Shown one piece after another: positions 46,429 through 55,140 of a stretch of DNA of 60,564 bases. The translations under genes and the position numbers were made by a program. Source of the DNA: Promicromonospora sp. AC04 (GTDB taxonomy: Bacteria > Actinomycetota > Actinomycetes > Actinomycetales > Cellulomonadaceae); contig NZ_QBUG01000018.1 of assembly GCF_003058225.1 (NCBI RefSeq), positions 1-60,564 on the forward strand. Reading direction: 5' to 3'. Under the pieces are notes generated by a model that did not search any database, had not been told where the DNA came from, and was given only the letters and a program-made list of their open reading frames with translations. Position 1 is the stretch's first letter. Each line of letters starts with the position of its first letter.

Positions 46429-47327
46429 AGAGCCACGTTCTGAGCCAGCTGCGCAGCCTGGAGGCCGAGAGCATCCACATCATGCGCGAGGTGGTGGCCG
46501 AGATGCAGCGCCCTTGCCTGCTGTTCTCCGGCGGCAAGGATTCCATCGTCATGCTGCACCTGGCGGTCAAGGCGTTCACGCCGGCGCGTGTCCCGTTCCC
46601 GATCATGCACGTCGACACCGGCCTGAACTTCCAGACCGTGCTCGACTGCCGGGACCGCTGGGTGGACCGCACGGGCGTGCAGCTCGTCGTCGCCTCCGTC
46701 CAGGAGGGGATCGACCGCGGTCTGGTCCAGGAGGAGCCCAACGGCTCGCGCAACCGGATCCAGACGCCGGTGCTGCTGGAGGCCGCGGAGAAGCACGGTT
46801 TCGACGCGCTGTTCGGCGGCGGCCGCCGCGACGAGGAGAAGGCCCGCGCGAAGGAGCGCGTGTTCTCCTTCCGCGACGACTTCGGCCAGTGGGACCCGAA
46901 GAACCAGCGTCCGGAGATCTGGAACCTGTACAACGGCCGCGTCCACCAGGGCGAGTCCATCCGCGTGTTCCCGCTGTCCAACTGGACCGAGCTGGACATC
47001 TGGGCGTACATCGAGGCCGAGAACATCGACCTGCCCGACCTCTACCTCGCCAAGGAGCGCGAGGTCGTGGAACGTAACGGCATGCTCTACGAGGTCAACG
47101 ACTTCACCCCGCTCAAGGACGGCGAGACCGCCCAGATCAGGTCCACGCGCTACCGCACGGTCGGCGACGCGAACCTCACGGCCTGCGTCGAGTCCACCGC
47201 GGTCACCATGCACGACGTCGTCGAGGAGGTCGCGGCCGTGCGCCTGACCGAGCGCGGCGCCACGCGCGGCGACGACAAGGTGAGCGAGGCCGCCATGGAG
47301 GACCGCAAGAAGGAAGGCTACTTCTGA
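46425..47327 (+). CDS. cysD: Sulfate adenylyltransferase subunit 2
   Basis: A 300-aa PP-loop ATP-binding protein, the catalytic half of bacterial ATP sulfurylase, which makes APS from sulfate and ATP with GTP hydrolysis by CysN. Family blocks are [33 protein letters not shown] (PP-loop), [57 protein letters not shown] and [19 protein letters not shown]. Length is normal. It overlaps cysQ by GTGA and cysN by TGATG, giving one coupled unit. Confidence 0.95.
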   Translation: MKSHVLSQLRSLEAESIHIMREVVAEMQRPCLLFSGGKDSIVMLHLAVKAFTPARVPFPIMHVDTGLNFQTVLDCRDRWVDRTGVQLVVASVQEGIDRGLVQEEPNGSRNRIQTPVLLEAAEKHGFDALFGGGRRDEEKARAKERVFSFRDDFGQWDPKNQRPEIWNLYNGRVHQGESIRVFPLSNWTELDIWAYIEAENIDLPDLYLAKEREVVERNGMLYEVNDFTPLKDGETAQIRSTRYRTVGDANLTACVESTAVTMHDVVEEVAAVRLTERGATRGDDKVSEAAMEDRKKEGYF

Positions 47328-48661
47328 TGACGATTGCTCTTTCACAGGGCGAGTCCGAGGCCGGTGCGGCCTTCGAGGCGCACGACGAGGTCGTCAGCGG
47401 CGACCTCCTGCGGTTCGCCACCGCCGGCTCGGTCGACGACGGCAAGTCCACCCTGATCGGCCGCCTGCTGTTCGACAGCAAGTCGATCTTCGCCGACCAG
47501 CTCGAGTCCGTGGAGCAGGTGAGCAAGGACCGCGGCAACGACTACGCCGACCTGTCGCTCCTGACGGACGGCCTGCGCGCCGAGCGCGAGCAGGGCATCA
47601 CCATCGACGTCGCGTACCGCTACTTCGCGACGCCCAAGCGCAAGTTCATCATCGCGGACACCCCGGGCCACACCCAGTACACGCGGAACATGGTCACGGG
47701 CGCCTCGACGGCGGACGTGGCGCTCATCCTCGTGGACGCGCGCAAGGGCGTCGTCGAGCAGTCGCGCCGGCACACGTTCCTGGCCACGCTGCTCGGCGTG
47801 CCGCACGTGGTGGTCTGCGTGAACAAGATGGACCTGGTGGACTACGACGAGCAGGTCTTCGAGAAGATCCGCGCCGAGTTCGCCGAGTTCGCCTCCCGCC
47901 TGCGGGTGCCCGACCTGACCTTCATCCCGGTGTCCGCCCTGGCGGGCGACAACGTGGTGACGCGGTCCGAGAACATGCAGTGGTTCGACGGCTCGCCGCT
48001 GCTCAGCCACCTCGAGCGCCTGCACGTCGCCTCCGACCGCAACCTGGTGGACGTCCGGTTCCCCGTGCAGTACGTGATCCGGCCCCAGCAGAACGACACG
48101 CGCGACTACCGCGGCTACGCGGGCACCGTCGCGTCCGGCGTCATGAAGCCCGGCGACCGGGTGCTGGCCCTCCCAGCGGGGCTGGAGACCACCATCGCGT
48201 CCATCGACACGGCCGACGGTCCCGTCGAGGAGGCGTACCCGCCCATGTCGGTGACGGTGCGCCTGGCCGACGAGATCGACATCTCGCGCGGCGACATGAT
48301 CTGCCGCCCGAACAACGCCCCGACGGTGACGCAGGACGTCGACGCGCAGATCTGCTGGATGGACGAGTCGGCCGCCCTGGTGCAGGGCAAGAAGTACGCG
48401 ATCAAGCACACCACCCGGTGGGCGCGCGCGATGGTGAAGAACATCAACTACCGCGTCGACGTGAACACCCTGCACCGCGACGAGGAGGCCACGGAGATCA
48501 AGCTGAACGAGATCGCGCGCATCAAGCTGCGCGTGACCCAGCCGCTCTTCGTGGACTCTTACCAGGCCAACCGCCAGACGGGCGCATTCATTCTCGTGGA
48601 CGAGGCGACCAACAAGACGGTCGCCGCGGGCATGATCGGCACCGCCGGCCACCAGTACTGA
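47327..48661 (+). CDS. cysN: Sulfate adenylyltransferase subunit 1 (GTPase)
   Basis: A 444-aa EF-Tu-like GTPase that drives CysD. It shows the G1 loop GSVDDGKST, REQGITIDVAYRYF (G2), DTPGHTQYTRNM (G3) and NKMD (G4), then the beta-barrel domains ending in RIKLRVTQPLF. There is no fused APS kinase, which is supplied by cysC on the other side. The first roughly 25 residues are variable. The ATG shares a base with the cysD stop. Stop-containing 12-bp repeats follow. Confidence 0.95.
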   Translation: MTIALSQGESEAGAAFEAHDEVVSGDLLRFATAGSVDDGKSTLIGRLLFDSKSIFADQLESVEQVSKDRGNDYADLSLLTDGLRAEREQGITIDVAYRYFATPKRKFIIADTPGHTQYTRNMVTGASTADVALILVDARKGVVEQSRRHTFLATLLGVPHVVVCVNKMDLVDYDEQVFEKIRAEFAEFASRLRVPDLTFIPVSALAGDNVVTRSENMQWFDGSPLLSHLERLHVASDRNLVDVRFPVQYVIRPQQNDTRDYRGYAGTVASGVMKPGDRVLALPAGLETTIASIDTADGPVEEAYPPMSVTVRLADEIDISRGDMICRPNNAPTVTQDVDAQICWMDESAALVQGKKYAIKHTTRWARAMVKNINYRVDVNTLHRDEEATEIKLNEIARIKLRVTQPLFVDSYQANRQTGAFILVDEATNKTVAAGMIGTAGHQY

Positions 48662-48692
48662 GCCACCTGCTGAGCCACCTGCTGAGCCACCG
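48659..48692 (+). repeat. Stop-codon-containing 12-bp tandem repeat after cysN
   Basis: TGAGCCACCTGC occurs at 48659 and 48671 and partly at 48683. The first TGA is the stop codon of cysN. Each unit is 12 bp, so all three TGAs are in the same frame. Confidence 0.75.
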
Positions 48693-48869
48693 AACCGAAG
48701 GTGTCCGGACTGTGCTGGGTGACGTCACCGAGTCCTGATACGCTCCGCAACGCCAGAGGGCCGCTGACCTGGGTCGGCGGCCCTCCGACGTTGCAGAAGT
48801 GGTCCCTGGCCAGGGCGTTCGCCCGGAGTGTGCGACCACGGTCCGCGCACCTACCCGGAGGATCCCCAG

Positions 48870-51059
48870 GTGACCGTTGTCTCCACCCCGCTGCCGCCCC
48901 CGGGCGGGCCGGCGGGTCTGGGCAGTACGACGGGCGAGCAGCCCGCGCCGAGCGACGTCGCCCGGCCCCCGGTCAGCCTGGCGCCCGTGCGGCGGCCCGC
49001 CACGCACATCCCCGAGCTGCACGGCCTGCGCGGGCTGGCGCTCGCCCTCGTCGTCGCGTTCCACCTGTTCGGCAACGGCCGGGTCTCCGGCGGCGTCGAC
49101 GTCTTCCTGGTGCTGTCCGGGTTCCTGGCGACCGGGTCGCTGCTGCGCCGCGCCGAGCGTCGCGAGCTGCGCCTGGGTGAGCACTACGGGCGGACGTTCT
49201 CCCGCCTCGTACCGCCGGCCCTCCTGGTGCTCGTCGCGACGGCGGTCCTCACCTGGCTGGTCATGCCGCGGGGCAGCTGGGTGCAGACCGGCCGCGAGAT
49301 CCTCGCCTCGGCGCTGTACTACGTGAACTGGGAGATGATCGCCGGCCAGCTCGCCTACGGCGCGGCCGGTCCGCAGACCAGCCCGCTGCAGCACTTCTGG
49401 TCGATGTCCGTGCAGGGCCAGTTCTTCCTGGCCTGGCCGGTGGTCGTGCTCATCGTGGTCGCGGTGGCGCGCCGGCTGTGGATCAGCGCCCGCGACCTGC
49501 TGTTCGTGGTGGTCGCGGGGCTCACGGTGGCGTCGTTCGTGTTCGCCCTGGACCTGCACGGCGTGGACCAGCCGGTCGCGTACTTCCACTCCTGGGCCCG
49601 GTTCTGGGAGCTGGGCGTGGGCGGCGTCCTCGCCCTGGTCCTGCCGTGGCTCCGGCTCCCGGGTGCCCTGCGGCCCGTCCTGGGCTGGGCGGGCCTCGGC
49701 CTGGTGGTCTCCAGCGGGTTTGTGCTCGACGGCGGCGCGCTGTTCCCGGGGCCGTGGGCCCTGTGGCCCGTGGCGGGCGCCCTGCTCGTGCTGCTGGGCT
49801 CGGGCGGGAGTGCCGGCTGGGGCCCGCGCGGCCTGCTGCAGGTGGCGCCCCTGCGCTTCGTCGCGGACATCTCCTACGCGCTGTACCTGTGGCACTGGCC
49901 GCTGCTCATCGCCTACCTGCACTACACGGGCCTGGCCCGGGTGGACCTGTTCGGCGCCGCGGCGATCATGACGGCGTCGGTGGTGCTGTCCTGGCTCACC
50001 ACGAAGCTCGTGGCCGACCCGGCGCAACGGTTCCGCGAGACGTTCGGCGGGCGGCGCGCGCTGGTGGCCGCCGTCGTCTCCGTGTCGCTCGTGGCGGGCG
50101 GGACCGTGGCCGGGCTGACCGTCCTCGAACGGCGGGACGCCCAGCTGCTCGCCGAGGCGGCGGCCGCGGCCGAGGCGGCCGGGCCGTCCCAGTACCCGGG
50201 GGCGCTCGCCCTGAGCCCCACGCACACCGAGCCCGTGCCGGACGACGTCGCGATCCAGCCCGCCCCCGCGGTCGCGGCGCTGGACCTGCCCGACGTCGAC
50301 GACGACGGCTGCATCCAGGAGAACGTGGTGACCCCCGGGACGGACGTCCCCCTGACGTGCACCCTCACCGACGCGCCCGACCCGGACCACGTGGTGGTCA
50401 TGGTGGGGGACTCGCACATCATCCAGTGGGCGCCCGCGATGACCGAGGTCGGCCGGCAGGAGGGCTGGCAGGTGCAGCTGATCGCCCGGCGCGGCTGCCG
50501 GCTCGCGGCCCCCGTCGGCGAGGTGAACACCACCGACATGTGCTGGTCGTGGCGGGTCAACGTGCTGGAGGCGCTCGAGGAGATGCACCCCGACGCCGTG
50601 GTGGTCGTCGGGAGCCGTACCTCGACGACAGAGCCCGGCGACACGGTGATCGCGGCGGAGTCCCGCGCCTGGCGGCGCCTGGCGAACGCGGGCATCCGGG
50701 TGGTGACGCTGCGCGACAACCCCCGGTTCGGGTTCCAGGTCCCGGCCTGCGTCGAGCAGCACCCCGACGGCGCCGGCTGCGCGCGCGCCCGGGCGGACGT
50801 GTACTCGCCCGTGAACCCGGTGGAGGACGCCGAGGGGGTGCCGTCGTCGGCGGTGCACCTCGACCTGACCCGGTTCATCTGCGGGGACCGGCTGTGCGAG
50901 GGCGTGGTCGGGAACGTGCTGATCTACCGCGACGACAACCACATGACCGCCACCTACGCGGCGACCCTCGCCCGCCCGCTGCACTACGCGCTGCGCGCGA
51001 AGGCGCAATGGCTGTTTATCGACCCGATGGACTCCCCACCGGTCCGCCAACGCTTCTGA
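48870..51059 (+). CDS. Acyltransferase family protein with SGNH domain (OafA/YrhL-like)
   Basis: A 729-aa membrane O-acetyltransferase. An acyltransferase-3 domain of ten helices (about 50-420) has ELHGLRGLALALVVAFHLFGNGRVSGGVDVFLVLSGFL, PLQHFWSMSVQGQFFLAWP and ISYALYLWHWPLL, with the catalytic-type His. An SGNH hydrolase-like domain (about 480-725) carries VVMVGDSHIIQW and YRDDNHMTATY near the end. Such proteins move acetyl groups to sugars at the outer face. The start GTG 48870 has GGAGG 9 nt ahead. The convergent neighbour is a subtilase, separated by a 58-bp palindrome. The acceptor may be the polymer made upstream. Confidence 0.88.
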   Translation: MTVVSTPLPPPGGPAGLGSTTGEQPAPSDVARPPVSLAPVRRPATHIPELHGLRGLALALVVAFHLFGNGRVSGGVDVFLVLSGFLATGSLLRRAERRELRLGEHYGRTFSRLVPPALLVLVATAVLTWLVMPRGSWVQTGREILASALYYVNWEMIAGQLAYGAAGPQTSPLQHFWSMSVQGQFFLAWPVVVLIVVAVARRLWISARDLLFVVVAGLTVASFVFALDLHGVDQPVAYFHSWARFWELGVGGVLALVLPWLRLPGALRPVLGWAGLGLVVSSGFVLDGGALFPGPWALWPVAGALLVLLGSGGSAGWGPRGLLQVAPLRFVADISYALYLWHWPLLIAYLHYTGLARVDLFGAAAIMTASVVLSWLTTKLVADPAQRFRETFGGRRALVAAVVSVSLVAGGTVAGLTVLERRDAQLLAEAAAAAEAAGPSQYPGALALSPTHTEPVPDDVAIQPAPAVAALDLPDVDDDGCIQENVVTPGTDVPLTCTLTDAPDPDHVVVMVGDSHIIQWAPAMTEVGRQEGWQVQLIARRGCRLAAPVGEVNTTDMCWSWRVNVLEALEEMHPDAVVVVGSRTSTTEPGDTVIAAESRAWRRLANAGIRVVTLRDNPRFGFQVPACVEQHPDGAGCARARADVYSPVNPVEDAEGVPSSAVHLDLTRFICGDRLCEGVVGNVLIYRDDNHMTATYAATLARPLHYALRAKAQWLFIDPMDSPPVRQRF

Positions 51060-51077
51060 CCGCCCGCCGGCCTGTGT

Positions 51078-51135
51078 TGAGTGCGGGATATTCGCCCTGT
51101 CGAGACGTCTCGACGGGGCGAATATCCCGCACTCA
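51078..51135. repeat. 58-bp palindrome with one mismatch, no loop
   Basis: Arms 51078-51106 and 51107-51135 are complementary except for one T/G pair. The arm reads TGAGTGCGGGATATTCGCCC and on. It lies between convergent genes, 18 nt after one stop and 8 nt before the other. Confidence 0.9.
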
Positions 51136-51143
51136 CCGAAGGG

Positions 51144-52658
51144 TTACTTGCGGAGGGTTACCGCGTTCAGGGCGTTTGTGATGCCGTCGCCGTAGAAGCT
51201 GTTCTCCGTGAGGCCGCCCACGCAGGCCGGGCCGGCCGTCGTGGTCGTGCACTCGTGGTCGTCGGCCTGGGTGCGGACGGCCGCCTCCAGCTTCGCGGGG
51301 CTCCAGCGCGGGTGCGCCGACTTCAGGAGCGCCAGCACGCCGGCGACGTGCGGGGACGCCATCGAGGTGCCGCTCTTGGTGTCCCAGGTGCCGTTGAGCT
51401 CGGTCGAGACGATGGCGCTGCCCGGGGCGGCGACGTCGATCTCGCCGAGGCCACGGTTCGAGAACGAGCTCAGGGCCGCCGTGGACGTGATGGACGAGAC
51501 CGTCACCACGCCGTCCAGCTCCGTGGGGATGTCCTCGCAGCCCGAGTTGATCACGCGCTGCACCGCCGTCGAGTCGTTCGGGCTGGACGCGTCGGTCGTG
51601 TTGTTCGCCAGGTCGGTGGCGGCGTTGCCCGCGGCGGCGGCGTGCACCACGCCACGCTTCGTCGAGAAGTCCACCGCGCGGCGCACGGCCTCCTTCGCGG
51701 CAGCCTGGTCGGGCTGGTCCTCGCACCAGTACATGAACGGGTCGATGTAGTACGAGTTGTTCGTGACGTCCATGTGCTGCATGCCCGCCCAGATGAAGCC
51801 GCAGATCGCGTACTCGGGGTAGATGAACCCGTCGTCGTTCACGACCTTGACCGAGGCCATCTTCACGCCCGGGGCCACACCGACGATGCCGACGCCGTTG
51901 TCGGCGGCGGCGATCGTGCCGGCCACGTGCGTGCCGTGGTCCGACGTGGTGGGCAGCCAGCCGGTCGCCGACAGATCTGGCTTGCCGCCGTCGGTGCAGT
52001 TCACCGACTGGTCGACGTCGACCTGGCTCGCCAGGTCCGGGTGCGACGCGTCGATGCCGGAGTCGAGCACGCCCACGACGACGTCGGACGAGCCAGGGTT
52101 GACCAGGAGGGACTGGTCGGCCTTGATCATGGCCATGTCCCACTGCGTCGCCTCGCCCGGGTCGGGCACCACGGTGACGCCGGTGTCGTCCGACGGCTCG
52201 TCGACCGCGTCACCAGGTGCCTTCTTCGTGGCCTTGCTCACGACGGACTTGCTCGCCTGGGCGCCCGCCGCGCTGTCCGCGCCCGGCGTGCCCTCGGTGG
52301 GGGAGACGGTGCGGGTGGCGCCGACGGAGTCGACGACGCCGAAGCGGTCGGCCTCGAGCACGTCCTCGCGGAACGAGCCGTTCGCCGAGTGCACCACGAC
52401 GACGCCGATCTGCGGCCACGCCTGCACGACGACGCCGTCGGCTCGCGTGATCGCCCTGGTGGCGAGGAGCGTCTGAGCGGCGCCGGCCTGCTCGGTGTTC
52501 ACGACGTAGGAGAACAGGGCTCCGTCCGGCGTCACGATCGGGACCGGCGTGGACTCCGGCTCATCGGCCGCGTACCCGGCGACGCTGCCGAGCGCGGTGA
52601 GCGCGAGCGTCGTCGCGGTGGCGACGGCGAGTGCTCGCCGGGAGGGGGAGATGCGCAT
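51144..52658 (-). CDS. Secreted S8 family serine peptidase (subtilase)
   Basis: A 504-aa exported subtilase. A signal peptide (core LAVATATTLALTALGS, cleavage near GYA-AD) is followed by a propeptide-like region up to about 170. The catalytic residues are Asp in GVLDSGIDASHPDL (about 197), His in SDHGTHVAGT (about 241) and Ser in GTSMASPHVAG (about 430), with the oxyanion Asn in NNSYYIDPF region or NAATD block. It ends in a pair of Cys-rich loops (HECTTTTAGPACVGG). AGGAGAG lies 7 nt before the ATG. It may process surface proteins or scavenge peptides; nothing in the neighbourhood fixes its target. Confidence 0.92.
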   Translation of the reverse strand: MRISPSRRALAVATATTLALTALGSVAGYAADEPESTPVPIVTPDGALFSYVVNTEQAGAAQTLLATRAITRADGVVVQAWPQIGVVVVHSANGSFREDVLEADRFGVVDSVGATRTVSPTEGTPGADSAAGAQASKSVVSKATKKAPGDAVDEPSDDTGVTVVPDPGEATQWDMAMIKADQSLLVNPGSSDVVVGVLDSGIDASHPDLASQVDVDQSVNCTDGGKPDLSATGWLPTTSDHGTHVAGTIAAADNGVGIVGVAPGVKMASVKVVNDDGFIYPEYAICGFIWAGMQHMDVTNNSYYIDPFMYWCEDQPDQAAAKEAVRRAVDFSTKRGVVHAAAAGNAATDLANNTTDASSPNDSTAVQRVINSGCEDIPTELDGVVTVSSITSTAALSSFSNRGLGEIDVAAPGSAIVSTELNGTWDTKSGTSMASPHVAGVLALLKSAHPRWSPAKLEAAVRTQADDHECTTTTAGPACVGGLTENSFYGDGITNALNAVTLRK

Positions 52659-52847
52659 GGTTCACTCTCCTGTGGGTGAAGAACGAGTCCCCGTGCGGGA
52701 CCCGTAGGGCAACCTACGCGTGTGCGCGGAGATTGCCACCGCATCTGCACATTTGAAACCGGTGCGAAACGAGAAGTTTTCGCCCCACGGTTCCCCTGTG
52801 GGACAGTTGGGACGTCCGTGCCCCCGAGACGAAGAGCCTGCTACTCC

Positions 52848-54950
52848 ATGACGGCAACGACGACCGCGCCCGCCGCCACGCCGGACCGGGCACCTGCGGA
52901 TCAAGTCCGCCCCCGCAAGTTCCGCGCCGAGGTCCAGGCACTGCGAGCCCTCGCGGTGCTGCTGGTGCTCGTCTACCACATCGACCCCGCCGTCCTGCCG
53001 GGCGGCTACATCGGCGTCGACGTTTTTTTCGTGATCTCCGGCTTCCTCATCACGGGCCACCTGTGGCGCGAGGCCTCCACCACGGGCTCGGTGAGCCTCA
53101 AGAAGTTCTGGGCCGCCCGGGCCCGGCGTATCCTGCCCGCGTCGCTGGTCACCACCGTGGGCGTGATCGTGATCGCGCTGGTCCTGCTGCCGCCGTCCCT
53201 GGTGGAGTCGTGGTGGCGGCAGGCGCTCGCCTCCGTGCTCTACGTGGAGAACTGGGCGCTCGCCGCCGAGGCGGTCGACTACCAGGCGGCCACCAACGAC
53301 CCCACCGCCTTCCAGCACTTCTGGTCCCTGGGCGTGGAGGAGCAGTTCTACCTGGTCTGGCCGCTGCTCGTGCTGCTGGCGGTCGGGCTGTGGGGCGGGG
53401 CGCGCCGCGGCATCGTCGTCAAGAACCCCGCGGCGCTGCGCGGCGTCCTGCTCGCGATCTTCAGCGCGGTCGGCGTCGCCTCCCTGGTCTGGGGCATCAC
53501 CGAGTCGCTGGGTGACGACCCGGTGGCGTACTACTCGACGCTGACCCGCGTCTGGGAGCTCGCCGCCGGCGGCATCCTGGCCCTGCTGATCCGGGACACG
53601 CAGCGGTTCGCGCCGCTGCGCAACACGCTGGCCGTGTTCGGCGTCGCCACCATCGTCGCGGCGGCAGCCCTGTTCGACGACGGCACCCCGTTCCCCGGCG
53701 TCGCCGCCCTCGCGCCGACGCTGGGCGCGTGCGCCGTGATCCTGGCGGGCCGCACCTCGGGCCCCGGCTCGCTGCGCGTCGTCGCCGAGTCGTGGGCCGT
53801 ACAGCGTGTCGGCGACATCTCGTACTCGCTGTACCTGTGGCACTTCCCGGTGATCGTGTTCTTCGGCCTCTACACCGGCCGGGAGCCGAGGCTGACCGAC
53901 GTCCTCGTGATCCTCATCGCCTCGTTCGCCATGGGCATCGCGAGCTACACCCTCGTCGAGCAGCCGATCCGCACCGCGCGCTGGTTCCGAGCCGACGGGC
54001 GCATGCTCGTTGCCGCCCTCGTCGCGATGGTGCTGGTCGGCGGGCTCACCCTCACGCTGCCGTGGCGCGTCCAGGGCACCATCGACCGCTGGGACCTCAA
54101 TGCCCAGGCGGCCGCCGGCGACGCGGACCAGACCATCCCGGAGGGCATCAAGCGGGACTTCGCCCCGTTCGTCGACGGGAGCACCGCGATCTCGCCCAAC
54201 CCGATGAAGGCCGCCGAGGACAAGAACGCCGAGGTCAACGCGTGCCAGGCGGCGCAGCGGGCCACGGTGACGACCATGTGCGAGTTCGGCGTGACCGACA
54301 ACCCGAAGGCGACGGTCGCCGTCGTCGGCGACTCGCACGCCGCGATGTTCACCGAGCCGATCACGAAGGTCGCCACCGAGCGCGGCTGGCGCGTGGTCAC
54401 GTACCTGCACTCGGCGTGCCCGTACAGCGCGGACCCCCGCAGCGGCAGCGGGCCCGAGGTGGAGGCCTGCGCCGCGGCCAACGTCCAGACCCGCGCCGCG
54501 CTGACCGAGCTCGGGCCCGACGTCGTGGTCACCACCTACCAGGAGTCCTACGCGCTCGCTCCGCGCGGCTCGGAGGAGCACCCGGGCGCCGCCGGCCTCG
54601 CCGAGGTCTGGAACGAGCTCGCCGACCGGGGCTCGCAGGTAATCGTGCTGCGGGACACGCCGCACGCGCGGGACGACGTCATCGAGTGCGTCACCGAGAA
54701 CTACACGGACCCCACGCAGTGCGACCAGCCGCGGGCGAACGCCCTGGGCGGCCGCGACACCATCCCGGCCGCGCTGGAGGCGGCGCCCCGGGTCAAGGTC
54801 GCGGAGTTCCTCGACTACTTCTGCGACGACGCGACCTGCCCGGCGGTGATCGGGAACGTGCTCGTGTACCGCGACCCGAACCACGTGACCGCCACCTACA
54901 TGAACCAGCTGACCGACCGGCTGCGCGAGGTGCTGCCCAAGGCGCTGTGA
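52848..54950 (+). CDS. Acyltransferase family protein with SGNH domain
   Basis: A 700-aa membrane O-acyltransferase. The acyltransferase-3 part shows FRAEVQALRALAVLLVLVYHIDPAVLPGGYIGVDVFFVISGFL, RARRILPASLV, FQHFWSLGVEEQFYLVWPLL and ISYSLYLWHFPVIVF. The SGNH part shows ATVAVVGDSHAAMF and VYRDPNHVTATYM. Conserved cysteine pairs lie in the outer domain (about 455-485 and near the end). It is of the common OafA branch (VEEQFY) and differs from the two relatives at 48870 and 60040 (SVQGQFF). It probably acetylates a wall or capsule sugar. It is divergent from the subtilase. Confidence 0.88.
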   Translation: MTATTTAPAATPDRAPADQVRPRKFRAEVQALRALAVLLVLVYHIDPAVLPGGYIGVDVFFVISGFLITGHLWREASTTGSVSLKKFWAARARRILPASLVTTVGVIVIALVLLPPSLVESWWRQALASVLYVENWALAAEAVDYQAATNDPTAFQHFWSLGVEEQFYLVWPLLVLLAVGLWGGARRGIVVKNPAALRGVLLAIFSAVGVASLVWGITESLGDDPVAYYSTLTRVWELAAGGILALLIRDTQRFAPLRNTLAVFGVATIVAAAALFDDGTPFPGVAALAPTLGACAVILAGRTSGPGSLRVVAESWAVQRVGDISYSLYLWHFPVIVFFGLYTGREPRLTDVLVILIASFAMGIASYTLVEQPIRTARWFRADGRMLVAALVAMVLVGGLTLTLPWRVQGTIDRWDLNAQAAAGDADQTIPEGIKRDFAPFVDGSTAISPNPMKAAEDKNAEVNACQAAQRATVTTMCEFGVTDNPKATVAVVGDSHAAMFTEPITKVATERGWRVVTYLHSACPYSADPRSGSGPEVEACAAANVQTRAALTELGPDVVVTTYQESYALAPRGSEEHPGAAGLAEVWNELADRGSQVIVLRDTPHARDDVIECVTENYTDPTQCDQPRANALGGRDTIPAALEAAPRVKVAEFLDYFCDDATCPAVIGNVLVYRDPNHVTATYMNQLTDRLREVLPKAL

Positions 54951-54952
54951 CC

Positions 54953-54978
54953 CGGCGGGGCCCGCGCGGGCCCCGCCG
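54953..54978 (+). terminator. Terminator hairpin (26-bp perfect palindrome)
   Basis: CGGCGGGGCCCGC (54953-54965) and its complement (54966-54978) start 2 nt after the acyltransferase stop. GC-only stem without a T tract. Confidence 0.7.
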
Positions 54979-55140
54979 TCGGTCCCGTCGTCGGTCCCGC
55001 GCACGCTGCGCGGGCCCCGCACGGTCTCCGCGTGTCAGCGGAGGGCTCCGCGCGCGGGGCTGCTTTTCACCCCGCCTTTCACCCCGCTTTTCACCCTGTA
55101 CCTTCTGCGGATCGGGTCGGGCGGACATAGCCTGCCGGAC
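54979..55140 (+). promoter_or_regulatory. Short intergenic region with TTTCACCCCGC repeats and a leaderless promoter candidate
   Basis: Three copies of TTTCACCCCGC-type sequence lie at about 55066-55096. TAGCCT at 55128-55133 ends 7 nt before ATG 55141 and may give a leaderless message for the CHAP gene. Confidence 0.4.

Noticed and set aside
42786-48661. Reading the cys genes as a normal cysteine-assimilation operon
   Set aside because: No PAPS/APS reductase, sulfite reductase or siroheme gene is present, while APS kinase and PAP phosphatase are. Still possible if reductase genes lie elsewhere.
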